The notes under the pieces: model-generated
Told to the model about the DNA's origin: nothing
Seen by the model: only the letters and a program-made list of their open reading frames with translations
Database searches by the model: none
Made by a program: the position numbers and the translations under genes
Shown: positions 26,551 through 35,160 of the stretch, in pieces
How the letters are laid out: every line of letters begins with the position of its first letter
How positions within the stretch are numbered: position 1 is the first letter of the stretch
Assembly (NCBI GenBank): GCA_938015445.1
Contig: CALLPE010000005.1
Location: forward strand, 1 to 64,000
DNA from: an uncultured Pirellulales bacterium
GTDB taxonomy: Bacteria; Planctomycetota; Planctomycetia; Pirellulales; Thermoguttaceae
Direction of reading: 5' to 3'
DNA length: 64,000 bases

Positions 26551-28566
26551 TCACCCGTGCCTCAGCATCCTCTTGTGCCGCTTATCGAATTCGACCCACG
26601 GGCTAGCCATTTGTACGGCGATCGAGACCGATCCGACAACCATTGGCACCCACAATTGCGGAAAATGCCATAAAGCTCCTACTGCCGCACCGACCAACAC
26701 CGTACAGATTACCGACCATAAGCTGAGTCTGGTGTGGCGCAAGGGATCGGTCTGTTTCCACCAACGGAGCAACAGGAACACGGTAGCGAAGCTGGCTACG
26801 TAAGCCAGTGGCATCGCCGTTCCATCGGGCCCGTAAAACGCTGGAAGCTGATACTTGTGCAAATCTCCCAGGTCGGCCCGCGGCAGCGATACCAGCAGCA
26901 CGTCGGCAATAAACCACGCGAAAAGCCCGATTCCCGCGCCGACGACCATCATCGTAAAGCGACGCAGTGCGGGGTCACCCTGACGGTGTTCCCAGAACTT
27001 CGCCGGCACAAGCACGGCCCAGGTGCCTGCTATAGCCGCCAGCACCAGCCAAGCCGCATGTTCGATTTTGGGCACGACGCCGCCGTAAGAGCTTATCAGC
27101 AGCATCATGCCGGCAGCCACGGTGGCGACCAGAGAGCCGAATAGCAGCGAGCCGAGCAATTCGGTCAAACGCTGCCGAAACGACTTCACAACATACGGCG
27201 CTGCATGTTCGTCCCCGTAGCGCCCGTTGCGCATCGCGCTGGCTGCCGCAGGAACCGGCTGGGCCATCGCCGCCCTGACTACTGGCGGCTGCCGCGCGGC
27301 CGGCTCGGCCCTGGCCGCTGCTGGAGGCATTGCCGGATGCGCTACCGGCTGAACGGTCCGCTGTGGGTCTTTGATGGCCAAGACTATTTCCCGTATCAGC
27401 CGATAGCCACCATACGAAATGCAAGCGACGATCGCCAAGCCGATTACCAATGGCCCGTGCTGCGCCAGCAAGAAAACAAGCGCTACAATTAGCAAAATCT
27501 TTATCGGCAACGGAAGGTTCGATTGCTTCCATGCGCGGCGCAGTTTTCCGCAGTTCTCCCGCACTGCGCATAGGATTGGCTCATCATCGGCCGCGTCGGC
27601 GCGAACAACCGCTTCGGTCCCCTCGGCGACGCCTGGCGATGCACTCCCGCTTGCCGGAGCGCCGACGGCGACTCCCCACCCCGCTGTCGCACCAGCCGAC
27701 GCCGGACGCGGCAAGGCGGCTGCCATTTCGGCCACGCTGGCGAAACGTCTGTTCGGGTCTTTTTCCAACGCCCGGCCGACAACGCTGCGGAAAGGCTCCG
27801 CCAATTGGGACAGGTCTGGTCGGGCGGTCAGGTGCTTCATCAGCACCTCGCCGACGCTCTCCCCCTCGAAGGGCACCCGACCGGTCAGCATCTCGTACAA
27901 AATCACTCCTAACGCATAAATGTCGATCGCTTTGCCGTAGCGGCCGTTGGCTACCTCGGGCGCCATGTAGTGTACGGTGCCGATGCTCTCGGTGTGTCCG
28001 CTGCGGCGGCTGCACGAAATGAACTTCGACAGACCGTAGTCGCCCACCTTTACCAGCCCTTCGCAGGAGAAGATGTTGGCCGGCTTCAGATCGCGGTGGA
28101 CAATCCCTCGGTCGTGCAAGTAGGACACTCCGGCGGCTATGCCGTGAAACCAGGCCAGCGCCTGCTGCATCGGCAGGCCGTTGGGATTGGCTGCCAAAGC
28201 ATCCTCCAACGACAGGCCGGGCACGTATTCCATTATCACCCAGGTGTCGCCGTGGGCGTCTTGGCGGATGTCGTACAGATCGACCAGATTGGGGTGCTTG
28301 ACGTTCAAACACTGGCGGATGCCGCGCAATTCGACTTGAAGGTTGCGGCGCACTAGCTTCAGGGCTACTTCCTTGCCCGCGTCGCTGACGGCGTAATATA
28401 TCTCGCCGAAACCTCCCTGGCCTATGCCACGTTTGATAGTGTATCCGTCCAGCGGCCGCGCGCCGGTAGTATAGGTGAACCGCTGGGCGGTCGGGTGGGC
28501 GTCCGGTGCGTCGGCGGCCCCGGGAAACTGCGCCTGTTGCTTAAGTTGCGTTTCCACGGCAATCAC
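26551..28566 (-). CDS. Ser/Thr protein kinase with multi-helix membrane domain
   Basis: A 671-residue protein. The kinase domain spans about residues 42-300: glycine loop GIGQGGFGEIYYA (47-59), VALK lysine K70, catalytic loop HRDLKPANIF with D159, a DYG instead of DFG at 176-178, and APE at 202-204. All catalytic residues are present. Two helices follow at about 355-395, then a Pro/Ala linker, then a C-terminal membrane domain with about six helices. The start is a GTG. It is the first gene of a minus-strand set with a membrane protein, an ECF sigma factor and a putative anti-sigma factor. In Planctomycetes, such kinases are proposed to control ECF sigma factors by phosphorylation. The signal is unknown. 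Confidence 0.92.
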   Translation of the reverse strand: MIAVETQLKQQAQFPGAADAPDAHPTAQRFTYTTGARPLDGYTIKRGIGQGGFGEIYYAVSDAGKEVALKLVRRNLQVELRGIRQCLNVKHPNLVDLYDIRQDAHGDTWVIMEYVPGLSLEDALAANPNGLPMQQALAWFHGIAAGVSYLHDRGIVHRDLKPANIFSCEGLVKVGDYGLSKFISCSRRSGHTESIGTVHYMAPEVANGRYGKAIDIYALGVILYEMLTGRVPFEGESVGEVLMKHLTARPDLSQLAEPFRSVVGRALEKDPNRRFASVAEMAAALPRPASAGATAGWGVAVGAPASGSASPGVAEGTEAVVRADAADDEPILCAVRENCGKLRRAWKQSNLPLPIKILLIVALVFLLAQHGPLVIGLAIVACISYGGYRLIREIVLAIKDPQRTVQPVAHPAMPPAAARAEPAARQPPVVRAAMAQPVPAAASAMRNGRYGDEHAAPYVVKSFRQRLTELLGSLLFGSLVATVAAGMMLLISSYGGVVPKIEHAAWLVLAAIAGTWAVLVPAKFWEHRQGDPALRRFTMMVVGAGIGLFAWFIADVLLVSLPRADLGDLHKYQLPAFYGPDGTAMPLAYVASFATVFLLLRWWKQTDPLRHTRLSLWSVICTVLVGAAVGALWHFPQLWVPMVVGSVSIAVQMASPWVEFDKRHKRMLRHG

Positions 28567-29031
28567 CTTCTGCCCAATGGTTCCAAACGGCTGGTAAAAA
28601 AGTTAGTCGCTTGCGGCTCAAATCGCGCTTGCCAGCAACCCGACTCGCCACACGAGCGAGTCACCGGCTGAGTTTTTGCTGTTTTCATTGTAACGCGCTT
28701 GCCCGAAAAGGCACGCAAACCATGCCGACAGCCGGCGGCCCCATCGACAGCCCTCGGCTTCGCTAGGCCGCCCCACTGGTAGCGCAACTGGCATTCCCCG
28801 GCCGCCCATACTGCTCGGCTGCACCGGCTCCGATACAACCGACTCAAGGTGTACCGGCCGCCACGAACCGAGTAGATTCCGGCGAAAATGTACCCTGCGC
28901 GTCTGGTTTACCCCCCGGTTTATTGTGGCTATTGATTGTGGCTATTGATTGCCGGCGTTGACTGTCGCTATTGACTGTCGCTGCTGTCGCTGGGGGCTGT
29001 TGATTGTTATTGTTGACTGTCATTTTGACTG
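28567..29031. other. Intergenic gap with low-complexity repeats
   Basis: Separates the FHA-like gene from the kinase gene, both on the minus strand. The left part shows nothing clear. The right part is the repeat array given separately, which runs up to the stop codon of the FHA-like gene. Confidence 0.5.
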
Positions 29032-29039
29032 TCACTGTC
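28919..29039. repeat. Degenerate 13-14-bp tandem repeat array reaching a stop codon
   Basis: Built from units such as ATTGTGGCTATTG (28922-28934 and 28935-28947) and ACTGTCGCTATTG / ACTGTCGCTGCTG (28961 on), then GACTGTCATTTT and GACTGTCACTGTCC. On the coding strand of the FHA-like gene the stop region GGACAGTGA begins the series of GACAGTSA units. The array thus seems to grow outwards from the stop codon at 29032. Confidence 0.75.
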
Positions 29040-29682
29040 CGAACGATTCCAGCGAGAAGGACAATCCTTCTGCTTGTACGTGCGAGTTCAAGCTCAGCGG
29101 TCCGCGGTGGCTGGGCTGCGCTCCGTCGATCGACAGCGCCGCGGTGCTGCGGCAGTACAACTGGCCACGATGGCGATAAAGCACCACCTCGTGCGGCCAG
29201 TGGCGGCATATTACGTGGCTGTGCCGTTGCGGCCCCAGTACGCACGATTCGGCCATGAGCAGCACTGCGTCGCAGGCCGGTTGGCTGCGGTGAAAACTGG
29301 CGAACTCCAACCGCGCCGTACCGCTCAGTGGATGCGGCCGGCGGAAGCGCAGGCGGACGTTTTCGCCCAACTGGAGTATGCTGCCATCGGTCAAATAAGC
29401 CACCGCGGTCACCAGGGTGCCGTTAACGCGCAGGGGGCGCAGGGCCTCGATGGTGTAGCCCTCGGCGTCGCGGCGGATCTGGGCGTGCCGCGTGGAAATA
29501 TCGGCCAATATGGCTATATGCCCCGGTTCGGCGCAGGTGGGCTGTCCGAGAGTTACCGTATCTGCTAGGCAGACCCAGAACCCGCCCACGGCGTCGATCC
29601 AAAGCATGAAGCTGTCGTTTGCTGGCGCCCCGAGGCCGTGCATTGGCGAACTTCCCCAACGTGTGTCGGCCCATCTGATCAT
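29032..29682 (-). CDS. FHA-domain-like protein
   Basis: A 216-residue protein from the ATG at 29682, with GGAAG upstream; the longer open frame is probably not used. The region with VTLGQP, then ISTRHAQIRRDAEGYTIEAL, VNGTLV and DGSILQLGENVRLRFR follows the order of an FHA domain (conserved R/S-x-x-H and N near the phosphothreonine site). A second beta-rich part follows (about 120-215). FHA domains bind phosphothreonine, so a link to the kinase encoded 465 bp downstream is plausible. The gene carries no membrane helix. Confidence 0.72.
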   Translation of the reverse strand: MIRWADTRWGSSPMHGLGAPANDSFMLWIDAVGGFWVCLADTVTLGQPTCAEPGHIAILADISTRHAQIRRDAEGYTIEALRPLRVNGTLVTAVAYLTDGSILQLGENVRLRFRRPHPLSGTARLEFASFHRSQPACDAVLLMAESCVLGPQRHSHVICRHWPHEVVLYRHRGQLYCRSTAALSIDGAQPSHRGPLSLNSHVQAEGLSFSLESFGQ

Positions 29683-29835
29683 CTTACTTCCGCTGCATGA
29701 AGTTGCACCAGCGATTGCCGCAAACAACCCGTCGCTTCCCCTGGCTCCACATCTGCCGGCTGGCGGCTTGGCGTAATATTGCGGCGGCAGTGGCCAATTA
29801 TTCCAGCGCCGGCCGCCGTGAACATCCGGCCGCAC

Positions 29836-30636
29836 TCAGTTCCGCAAGTCGCTTGCCAGCGGCTGGTCTTTTTCCGCCCGAAAGTACTCGGCCACTTCCT
29901 CGACGATGTTTTCCGGGGCTGGGCTATCCAGTTGGATCTCGCCGTTGTAGGTGTTCTCGGCCGCCAGTAACCGCTCGGCCACATCTAGCCGTGTGCGCAG
30001 GTTGGCCACCAACTCCTTCACGCGGCCCAACTGGCTATCGTCGAACTGATAAGCACTGGTGGTCTTGGCGGCGTTGAGCATTTGCAGCCGGGCTTCCAGG
30101 TTCTCCACCTCGACGGCCAGTTGCCGCTTTTGGGCCAACATGCCTTCGAGCTTTTGCCGGGCGGCCTCCAGGCTCTTCATCCGTGCGGCATGCATCTGCT
30201 GCAAGCTGGCCAAGGTGGCTTCGCCGGTCTTGTAACGCTCGAAGCGGCTGGCCAGGTCCTGTTTGACTTGTTCGGCAGTGTAACTGCGGCCGGCATAGCG
30301 GAACAGCGTTCCGCCGCTGGACAGGTCGGCCTGCAAACGCAGCAACTGCTCCTTTTCTTTGGCCAAGCGATTCTGCGTCTGCTCGATCTGTTCTTCCAGC
30401 CGCTTTACCTCCACTTCTTCTTTGGCGATGACCATCATGTTCTTGCGGACTTCGGGCACAAGGTCTCGTAGCATACCGCGTGCCCGGTCGATCTGGAATT
30501 CGATCGGCACGCTTTCCTGTACGGCTTCCGAAACATACCCAGCCGAAGTGCGAACATAACTGATGGCACTGGTGCCGAACAGCAGCAAAGCCCCTGCCAC
30601 AACCAACACCGACGCAATGATCAGCTTCTTCAGCAT
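29836..30636 (-). CDS. Coiled-coil protein with one membrane helix
   Basis: A 266-residue protein from the ATG at 30636, which has GGAGG about 9 nt upstream. One N-terminal membrane helix (about 3-26) is followed by SYVRTSAGYVSEAVQ, a helical region, and long heptad-rich coiled coils (about 70-110 and 145-190). It ends in an acidic tail. It resembles conserved planctomycete proteins of unknown function that often occur near signalling genes. The gap to the FHA-like gene is about 150 bp. It could be a structural or partner protein of this signalling set; this is inference from position. Confidence 0.75.
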   Translation of the reverse strand: MLKKLIIASVLVVAGALLLFGTSAISYVRTSAGYVSEAVQESVPIEFQIDRARGMLRDLVPEVRKNMMVIAKEEVEVKRLEEQIEQTQNRLAKEKEQLLRLQADLSSGGTLFRYAGRSYTAEQVKQDLASRFERYKTGEATLASLQQMHAARMKSLEAARQKLEGMLAQKRQLAVEVENLEARLQMLNAAKTTSAYQFDDSQLGRVKELVANLRTRLDVAERLLAAENTYNGEIQLDSPAPENIVEEVAEYFRAEKDQPLASDLRN

Positions 30637-30690
30637 CGCTCTGTCCTCCACAAAAAGTAATCCCGATTACGCGGAACGCTTGTACCGCCG

Positions 30691-30790
30691 ATGTTCTTGA
30701 CAACCCACCAGTGTTCTCGCAATCCGACTGGTGTTCCCGAAAACCGACTGGTGCTCTTGAAAACCAATTGGTTTCCTCGAAAACCAAGTG
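30691..30790. repeat. 20-bp tandem repeat, five copies
   Basis: Five adjacent 20-bp units from 30691, with consensus close to GTGTTCTCGAAAACCGACTG. They have diverged by several bases each, but the 20-bp period is exact. The array lies about 55 bp upstream of the coiled-coil gene start, so it is in its promoter/leader region. Confidence 0.85.
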
Positions 30791-30968
30791 GACAGGTCGG
30801 CATGTGCCTGCCGCCGTCCCCAAGGTAATTCGCCACCGGCCAGAAAATATTGGGGCCGAAAGCCGATAAACTAGGCTGCCGACCCTCGATGTCTCCCGCC
30901 TACCAACCCAAGGCGTTTGCCAACCGCCACTTCAGCGATGCTCCGCCGATGCTGCGTCGCGCCACTGA

Positions 30969-31088
30969 CACAGTCGGCAAGCCACCGGCGAACACAGTCG
31001 GCAAGCGACCGGCGAACATCAACGGCAAGCCACCGGCTAGTATCGACGGTAAAGCACCAGCTAGTATTTACGGGAAGCCACTGGCCAC
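30969..31088. repeat. 24-bp tandem repeat, five copies
   Basis: Five adjacent 24-bp units from 30969, sharing a core close to CGGCAAGCCACCGGC. The first two are nearly identical and the last two have diverged, which suggests stepwise growth and ageing from one end. Confidence 0.88.
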
Positions 31089-31127
31089 GCTCGTGTCGTT
31101 GACACGCTCAAGTCATTCAGACGGGTC

Positions 31128-31490
31128 TCAGTCGACCAGTTCTGTGTCTTCGTGCTCGTAGCCGGGAGCGCAGCAGCAAAGGAACTTCAGCGTGTCGGTG
31201 CCGGTGTTGGTGATCTGATGAACGGCCCCAGGCGGAATGGCGATTGCGTCGCCGGCGGCAACGTCGCGCAATTGGTTTTCGATCCTCATGCGGCCTTGTC
31301 CCGAGAGGATGTAATAAATCTCTTCGCTGCGGATATGCCTGTGGGCCAGTGTGGTTTTGCCAGGCGGCACGCGGGCTTCGGCTAGCGTCTGGTTGCGGAT
31401 GCACGAGTTTCGCCACGCCAGCAGTTCGCGAATCTCCGAGCCGTCTTTGGTTATGAAAGCTGGTACGCGGTCGATGTTCTGGATGTCCAT
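31128..31490 (-). CDS. Small cupin-domain protein
   Basis: A 120-residue single-domain cupin. Motif 1 is HRHIRSEEIYYILSGQGRMRI and motif 2 is GDAIAIPPGAVHQITN, with the metal-binding His/Glu set (H51, H53, E57 region and H90). The start has AGGAG nine nt upstream. The cysteine cluster FLCCCAPGYEHEDT near the C-terminus is unusual but matches what I know of short mannose-6-phosphate-isomerase-like cupins. It probably binds a metal and a small molecule; the reaction is unknown. Confidence 0.88.
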   Translation of the reverse strand: MDIQNIDRVPAFITKDGSEIRELLAWRNSCIRNQTLAEARVPPGKTTLAHRHIRSEEIYYILSGQGRMRIENQLRDVAAGDAIAIPPGAVHQITNTGTDTLKFLCCCAPGYEHEDTELVD

Positions 31491-31540
31491 TCGGCGGTAC
31501 TCCTGTTGCCGAGAACAGTTTGCCGGTTGCCTGCACTGAC

Positions 31541-31607
31541 GGTTTAGTATTGGTCAATCGCACACTGTTTCATTGTTGGTTTCAGTATTGGTCAATCGCA
31601 CACCGTT
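31541..31607. repeat. Direct repeat of about 29 bp spanning the rsmD stop codon
   Basis: Two copies (31541-31569 and 31578-31607) share AGTATTGGTCAATCGCACA, with a period of about 38 bp. The right copy encodes the last residues of RsmD in one frame. The left copy, read in a shifted frame, supplies the present stop codon. A duplication at the 3' end therefore seems to have lengthened the protein. Confidence 0.85.
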
Positions 31608-32288
31608 GCCTAAACTCCCGGCCTCCTCCTGCGCCGCCCGCTTGATGTAAACACCTATAAACGCTGGTGGATAAGCTCTGATATCCCAGTGCTGGAAGTC
31701 GGGCAACCGGCGATACTCGAACCGTTTGTCCCATTCGGCTACGAAGACGCTTTCGCCGGGAGCGGCTTCTATCAAGCCCTGAAGCAGACCGAGCATCTCG
31801 TCCCGACGATCGAGGAAATACTCCCAGGGCGGCGAGCAAAACACAAGCCACGGCGTGGCAGTATCCTTAGGCGATTGCCGCGCGCTACAAGCCCGTTGTG
31901 CCCAGGCTATGGCGCTGCCGACGACCACCTCGGCCTGCTCCAGCAGTCCCAGTTCGGCCAGGTTTTGACGGATCGTTTCGGCCGTGGGCACATGCTGCTC
32001 GATGAGCGTGGCGCGGCAAGCGCCGCGACTTAGGGCTTCGATTCCCAGCGCCCCGGTGCCGGCAAACAGATCGATCGCCCACTTGTCCACTACGTCCTGC
32101 CCCAGAATGTTGAATACGGCCTGACGAACGCGATCCTTCATCGGTCGGGTAAGCCACTGGCCTGTATAGCGGATTTTGCGGCCCCGGAGTCGGCCACCGA
32201 TGATGCGCACTCCAACGGGCCTACGGACGGCAGCCGGTTGCTTTTTCGGCGGCTTTGGCGAACTGCGGCGACGTTTGCTCAACGCCAT
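31554..32288 (-). CDS. rsmD: 16S rRNA (guanine966-N2)-methyltransferase RsmD
   Basis: A 244-residue protein from the ATG at 32288. It has a basic N-terminal tail, then RIIGGRLRGRKI, TRPMKDRVRQAVFNIL and the SAM motif AIDLFAGTGALGIEALSRGA. These are clear RsmD signatures. The catalytic DPPY-type motif appears as FCSPPWEYF, with Ser in place of Asp, which is unusual. The C-terminal residues after GVYIKRA are not conserved and come from a duplicated repeat. It methylates G966 of 16S rRNA in the small subunit. It is divergent from the cyclophilin gene. Confidence 0.88.
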   Translation of the reverse strand: MALSKRRRSSPKPPKKQPAAVRRPVGVRIIGGRLRGRKIRYTGQWLTRPMKDRVRQAVFNILGQDVVDKWAIDLFAGTGALGIEALSRGACRATLIEQHVPTAETIRQNLAELGLLEQAEVVVGSAIAWAQRACSARQSPKDTATPWLVFCSPPWEYFLDRRDEMLGLLQGLIEAAPGESVFVAEWDKRFEYRRLPDFQHWDIRAYPPAFIGVYIKRAAQEEAGSLGNGVRLTNTETNNETVCD

Positions 32289-32456
32289 TCCCCTTTGATG
32301 CTGGCACACCATGTGGTATTGTATGCTATTCTTGCAGCCACTGGACTGCTCGGCTGGGCCGTCGCAAGACAAAGCCACCAAAAATGTTAACTGAATTGCT
32401 AAAGTCGAGCGGTTTGAACAACAAATGACAGACCGATGACGAGCGGAGGTGTGGCG

Positions 32457-33782
32457 ATGCTTACACGGTTTTCAACCTGGGTGCTGGTGATTGTTGTCGG
32501 ATGTTCACTAGGATGTGCCGTTTGGGCAGGCGAGCCACCACAGGCTAACCAGTCCGCCCAAGAGCCGACTGCAAACGCCCAAGATCAGCGGGCCGACAAA
32601 TCGGCCGTTGAAAAACCTGCCGCACAACCCGCGGAGAATCCTGCTCAACAGCCTGCGGAAACACCGGCTGGAAAAGCTCCGGCAGAGTCGGGGGAAAAGC
32701 CTTCGGAGCAGCCTGCCGCAAAACCCAGCGAGAAGCCCGAAGCCCAGCCGACCGAAGGCCCCGCCACAGCCGAGTACAAGAAGGTGTTGGCCGAGTTCCG
32801 GCAATTGCTGACGGAGCTTGGGGTGCTCAAAGAGAAGTATCGGGCGGCCAAAGAGGACCAGCGGACAGAACTCCGCAGCCAATGGGACGCCTTAATCGAA
32901 AAAGGAGAAGCCATGCAAGCACAGTTGATCGCAGCGGCTGAAAAGGCATTCCTCGAAGCGCCCAACGCCGATCGGGAACTGACCAACCTGCTAGTGGGCC
33001 TTCTGTCGGGCCACGTTCGCGCCGACCGTTACGACGAGGGCTTTCGTTTAGGAAAACTGCTGGTGGATAACAACTGCGCCGATGCGCGGGCCGACGATCT
33101 GGCGGGCCAAGCCGCATACGCGGTGCAGGAGTTCGATGCGGCCGAAAAGTATCTTCAACAAGCGAAAGAGAAAAAATCGTTGAGCGAGAATGGAAAACGG
33201 TTTTTGGCCGACATTCCCGAGCGAAAAGCCGCCTGGCTCAAAGAGCAGCAGATTCGCCAAGCCGAGCAGAAGAGCGACGATCTGCCGCGCGTGCTGCTGA
33301 AGACCACTAAAGGCGACATCGAAATCGAGCTGTTCGAGAACGAAGCTCCCAACACGGTGGCCAATTTCATCTCGCTGGTGGACAAGAAGTTCTACGATGG
33401 TCTGACGTTCCATCGCGTGTTGGCAGGATTTATGGCGCAAGGGGGATGCCCCAAGGGGGATGGCACGGGTGGTCCCGGCTACCGCATCGCCGACGAATGC
33501 CGCCAAGAAAACGCACGTCGCCACTTCCGCGGCAGTTTGAGCATGGCCAACAGCGGCCCGGACACCAACGGCTCGCAGTTCTTTATTACTTTCCTCCCCA
33601 CCAGCCATTTGGACGGCAGACATACAGTGTTTGGCAGGGTGATCCAGGGTTTCGATGTGCTGGCCAAGTTGCAGCGCCGCGATCCGCAACAGCCTGATCA
33701 GCCCGACCCCGACAAAATCATCGAAGCCCGCGTGCTGCGCAAGCGCGACCACCAATACAAACCGGTCACGCTGCCGGAGTAG
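32457..33782 (+). CDS. Exported cyclophilin-type peptidyl-prolyl isomerase with helical domain
   Basis: A 441-residue protein. The ATG at 32457 has an ideal ribosome-binding site (GGAGGT, 6 nt). A signal peptide covers about residues 1-25, possibly a lipoprotein (GCSLGC). A Pro/Glu/Ala low-complexity linker (about 28-100) and a helical TPR-like region (about 105-265) follow. The cyclophilin domain spans about 275-425, with FHRVLAGFMAQGG, GSLSMANSGPDTNGSQFFITF and HLDGRHTVFGRV. The Arg and Phe of the active site are present. It should catalyse proline isomerisation during folding of exported proteins. Confidence 0.93.
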   Translation: MLTRFSTWVLVIVVGCSLGCAVWAGEPPQANQSAQEPTANAQDQRADKSAVEKPAAQPAENPAQQPAETPAGKAPAESGEKPSEQPAAKPSEKPEAQPTEGPATAEYKKVLAEFRQLLTELGVLKEKYRAAKEDQRTELRSQWDALIEKGEAMQAQLIAAAEKAFLEAPNADRELTNLLVGLLSGHVRADRYDEGFRLGKLLVDNNCADARADDLAGQAAYAVQEFDAAEKYLQQAKEKKSLSENGKRFLADIPERKAAWLKEQQIRQAEQKSDDLPRVLLKTTKGDIEIELFENEAPNTVANFISLVDKKFYDGLTFHRVLAGFMAQGGCPKGDGTGGPGYRIADECRQENARRHFRGSLSMANSGPDTNGSQFFITFLPTSHLDGRHTVFGRVIQGFDVLAKLQRRDPQQPDQPDPDKIIEARVLRKRDHQYKPVTLPE

Positions 33783-33923
33783 GCTATTTGCGGGCCGGAA
33801 GCCGAAGCGGCGGAGTACATCGCGGCGATTGCCGACGATTGTGGACCAAGGGCGCTGGGGCGCTGGCTGCCCCGAGCGGCGGCGTTGTCTTGTGGAACAA
33901 ATCCATCGGCGGAGGTGGGCATT

Positions 33924-35030
33924 GTGAACCCGTTGGCCGATAGAACGCAGTATCTGGATTCTTCGGGGATTCGCAAGGTCTTCGAGCTGGGGGCGAAATT
34001 GACCGATCCGATCGACATGTCCATCGGTCAGCCCCACTTCGATGTGCCCGCCGAAGTCCGCCAGGCGGCTATCGAAGCCATTCAAAGCGGTAAGAACGGA
34101 TACTCGCTTACTCAAGGAATACCCCTGCTGCGGCAAAAGCTCCAAGAGAGGATCCAACGTCAATACGGCCACGACGACCGCGAGGTGCTGGTCACCTGCG
34201 GCACCAGCGGTGGACTGGTGCTGGCGCTGCTTGTGCTGGTCAACCCCGGCGACGAGGTGATCGTCTTCGATCCGTACTTCGTGATGTACGATTCGCTCTC
34301 GGCTGTAGTGGGCGGCAGGGTGGTTTACGTCGACACTTATCCGCAGTTCCGGATCGATGCGGAACGGGTAGAAAAGGCTATAACGCCCCGTACTAAGGCC
34401 ATCATATTCAACAGTCCCGGCAATCCGACCGGGGTGGTGGCCGGCGAAGAAGAGGTGCGGGCGCTGGCCGAATTGGCCGCCCGACGCGGCGTGGTGCTCA
34501 TCAGCGACGAGGTGTATTCATCCTTCTGTTACGGGCGGCAGTTCGTATCGCCGGCACGATTCAACCCAGACACCTTGGTGCTGGATGGCTTCAGCAAGAC
34601 GTATGGGATGCCCGGCTGGAGATTGGGCTTCGCGCACGGGCCGAGAACCATCATCCAGCAGATGATCAAGTTCCAGCAATACAGCTTCGTATGCGCTCCA
34701 CATCCGTTGCAATGGGCCGCCGCGACGGCGCTGGACGTTGATGCCAGCGGCTACGTGGCCGATTACTGGCGGAAGCGAGACATGGTGCTGGAAGCGCTGG
34801 CGGAACACTACGAAGTGGTCACGCCGGAAGGGGCCTTTTACATCTTCCCCAAGGCTCCGTGGGGCACGGCCAGCGAGTTTGTAGCTCGGGCGATTGAAGA
34901 GCAACAATTGCTCGTAATTCCGGGCAAAGTGTTCAGCCGCCGCGATACGCACTTTCGCATTTCCTACGCGGCCGACGAGCGCACCTTGCTCCGCGGCATC
35001 GAGGCACTGCGAAAACTAGCCCGGCAGTAG
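33924..35030 (+). CDS. Class I/II PLP aminotransferase (aspartate-aminotransferase-like)
   Basis: A 368-residue protein from a GTG at 33924, chosen because GGAGGTGG lies directly before it. Fold type I features include VTCGTSGGLVLALL, NSPGNPTGVV, ISDEVYSSFCYG and the PLP lysine in DGFSKTYGMPGWRLG, with the C-terminal substrate arginine in FRISYA. The family transfers amino groups between amino acids and keto acids; the exact substrate is not visible. It follows the cyclophilin gene by about 140 bp, with no clear functional link. Confidence 0.92.
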   Translation: MNPLADRTQYLDSSGIRKVFELGAKLTDPIDMSIGQPHFDVPAEVRQAAIEAIQSGKNGYSLTQGIPLLRQKLQERIQRQYGHDDREVLVTCGTSGGLVLALLVLVNPGDEVIVFDPYFVMYDSLSAVVGGRVVYVDTYPQFRIDAERVEKAITPRTKAIIFNSPGNPTGVVAGEEEVRALAELAARRGVVLISDEVYSSFCYGRQFVSPARFNPDTLVLDGFSKTYGMPGWRLGFAHGPRTIIQQMIKFQQYSFVCAPHPLQWAAATALDVDASGYVADYWRKRDMVLEALAEHYEVVTPEGAFYIFPKAPWGTASEFVARAIEEQQLLVIPGKVFSRRDTHFRISYAADERTLLRGIEALRKLARQ

Positions 35031-35160
35031 CACATCGCCCTATTAGGCCGGCGTTGTTTTCCGGCGGGCACTTATGGCGCGTGTTCGGCGCGGCCGTCGG
35101 TGTGGTCGCTTCGTATTCGGCTGTGCCACCGGTAAGCCCAATGGCGGCCCCGGTTTGCTG

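Larger units (their letters stand above)
30637..31127. other. Intergenic gap with two independent tandem arrays
   Basis: Lies between the cupin gene and the coiled-coil gene (both minus). It holds a 20-bp array and a 24-bp array, listed separately. A plus-strand frame runs through the 24-bp array and would give an 8-residue repeat, but it also runs antisense into the cupin gene and is not called. Confidence 0.5.

Noticed and set aside
30850..31161. Plus-strand 103-codon frame with an octapeptide repeat (TVGKPPAN type)
   Set aside because: The repeat comes from the 24-bp DNA array, there is no ribosome-binding site, and the frame runs antisense into the cupin gene.
33048..34172. Long minus-strand open frame (374 codons)
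   Set aside because: Antisense to the cyclophilin and aminotransferase genes, which have clear motifs.
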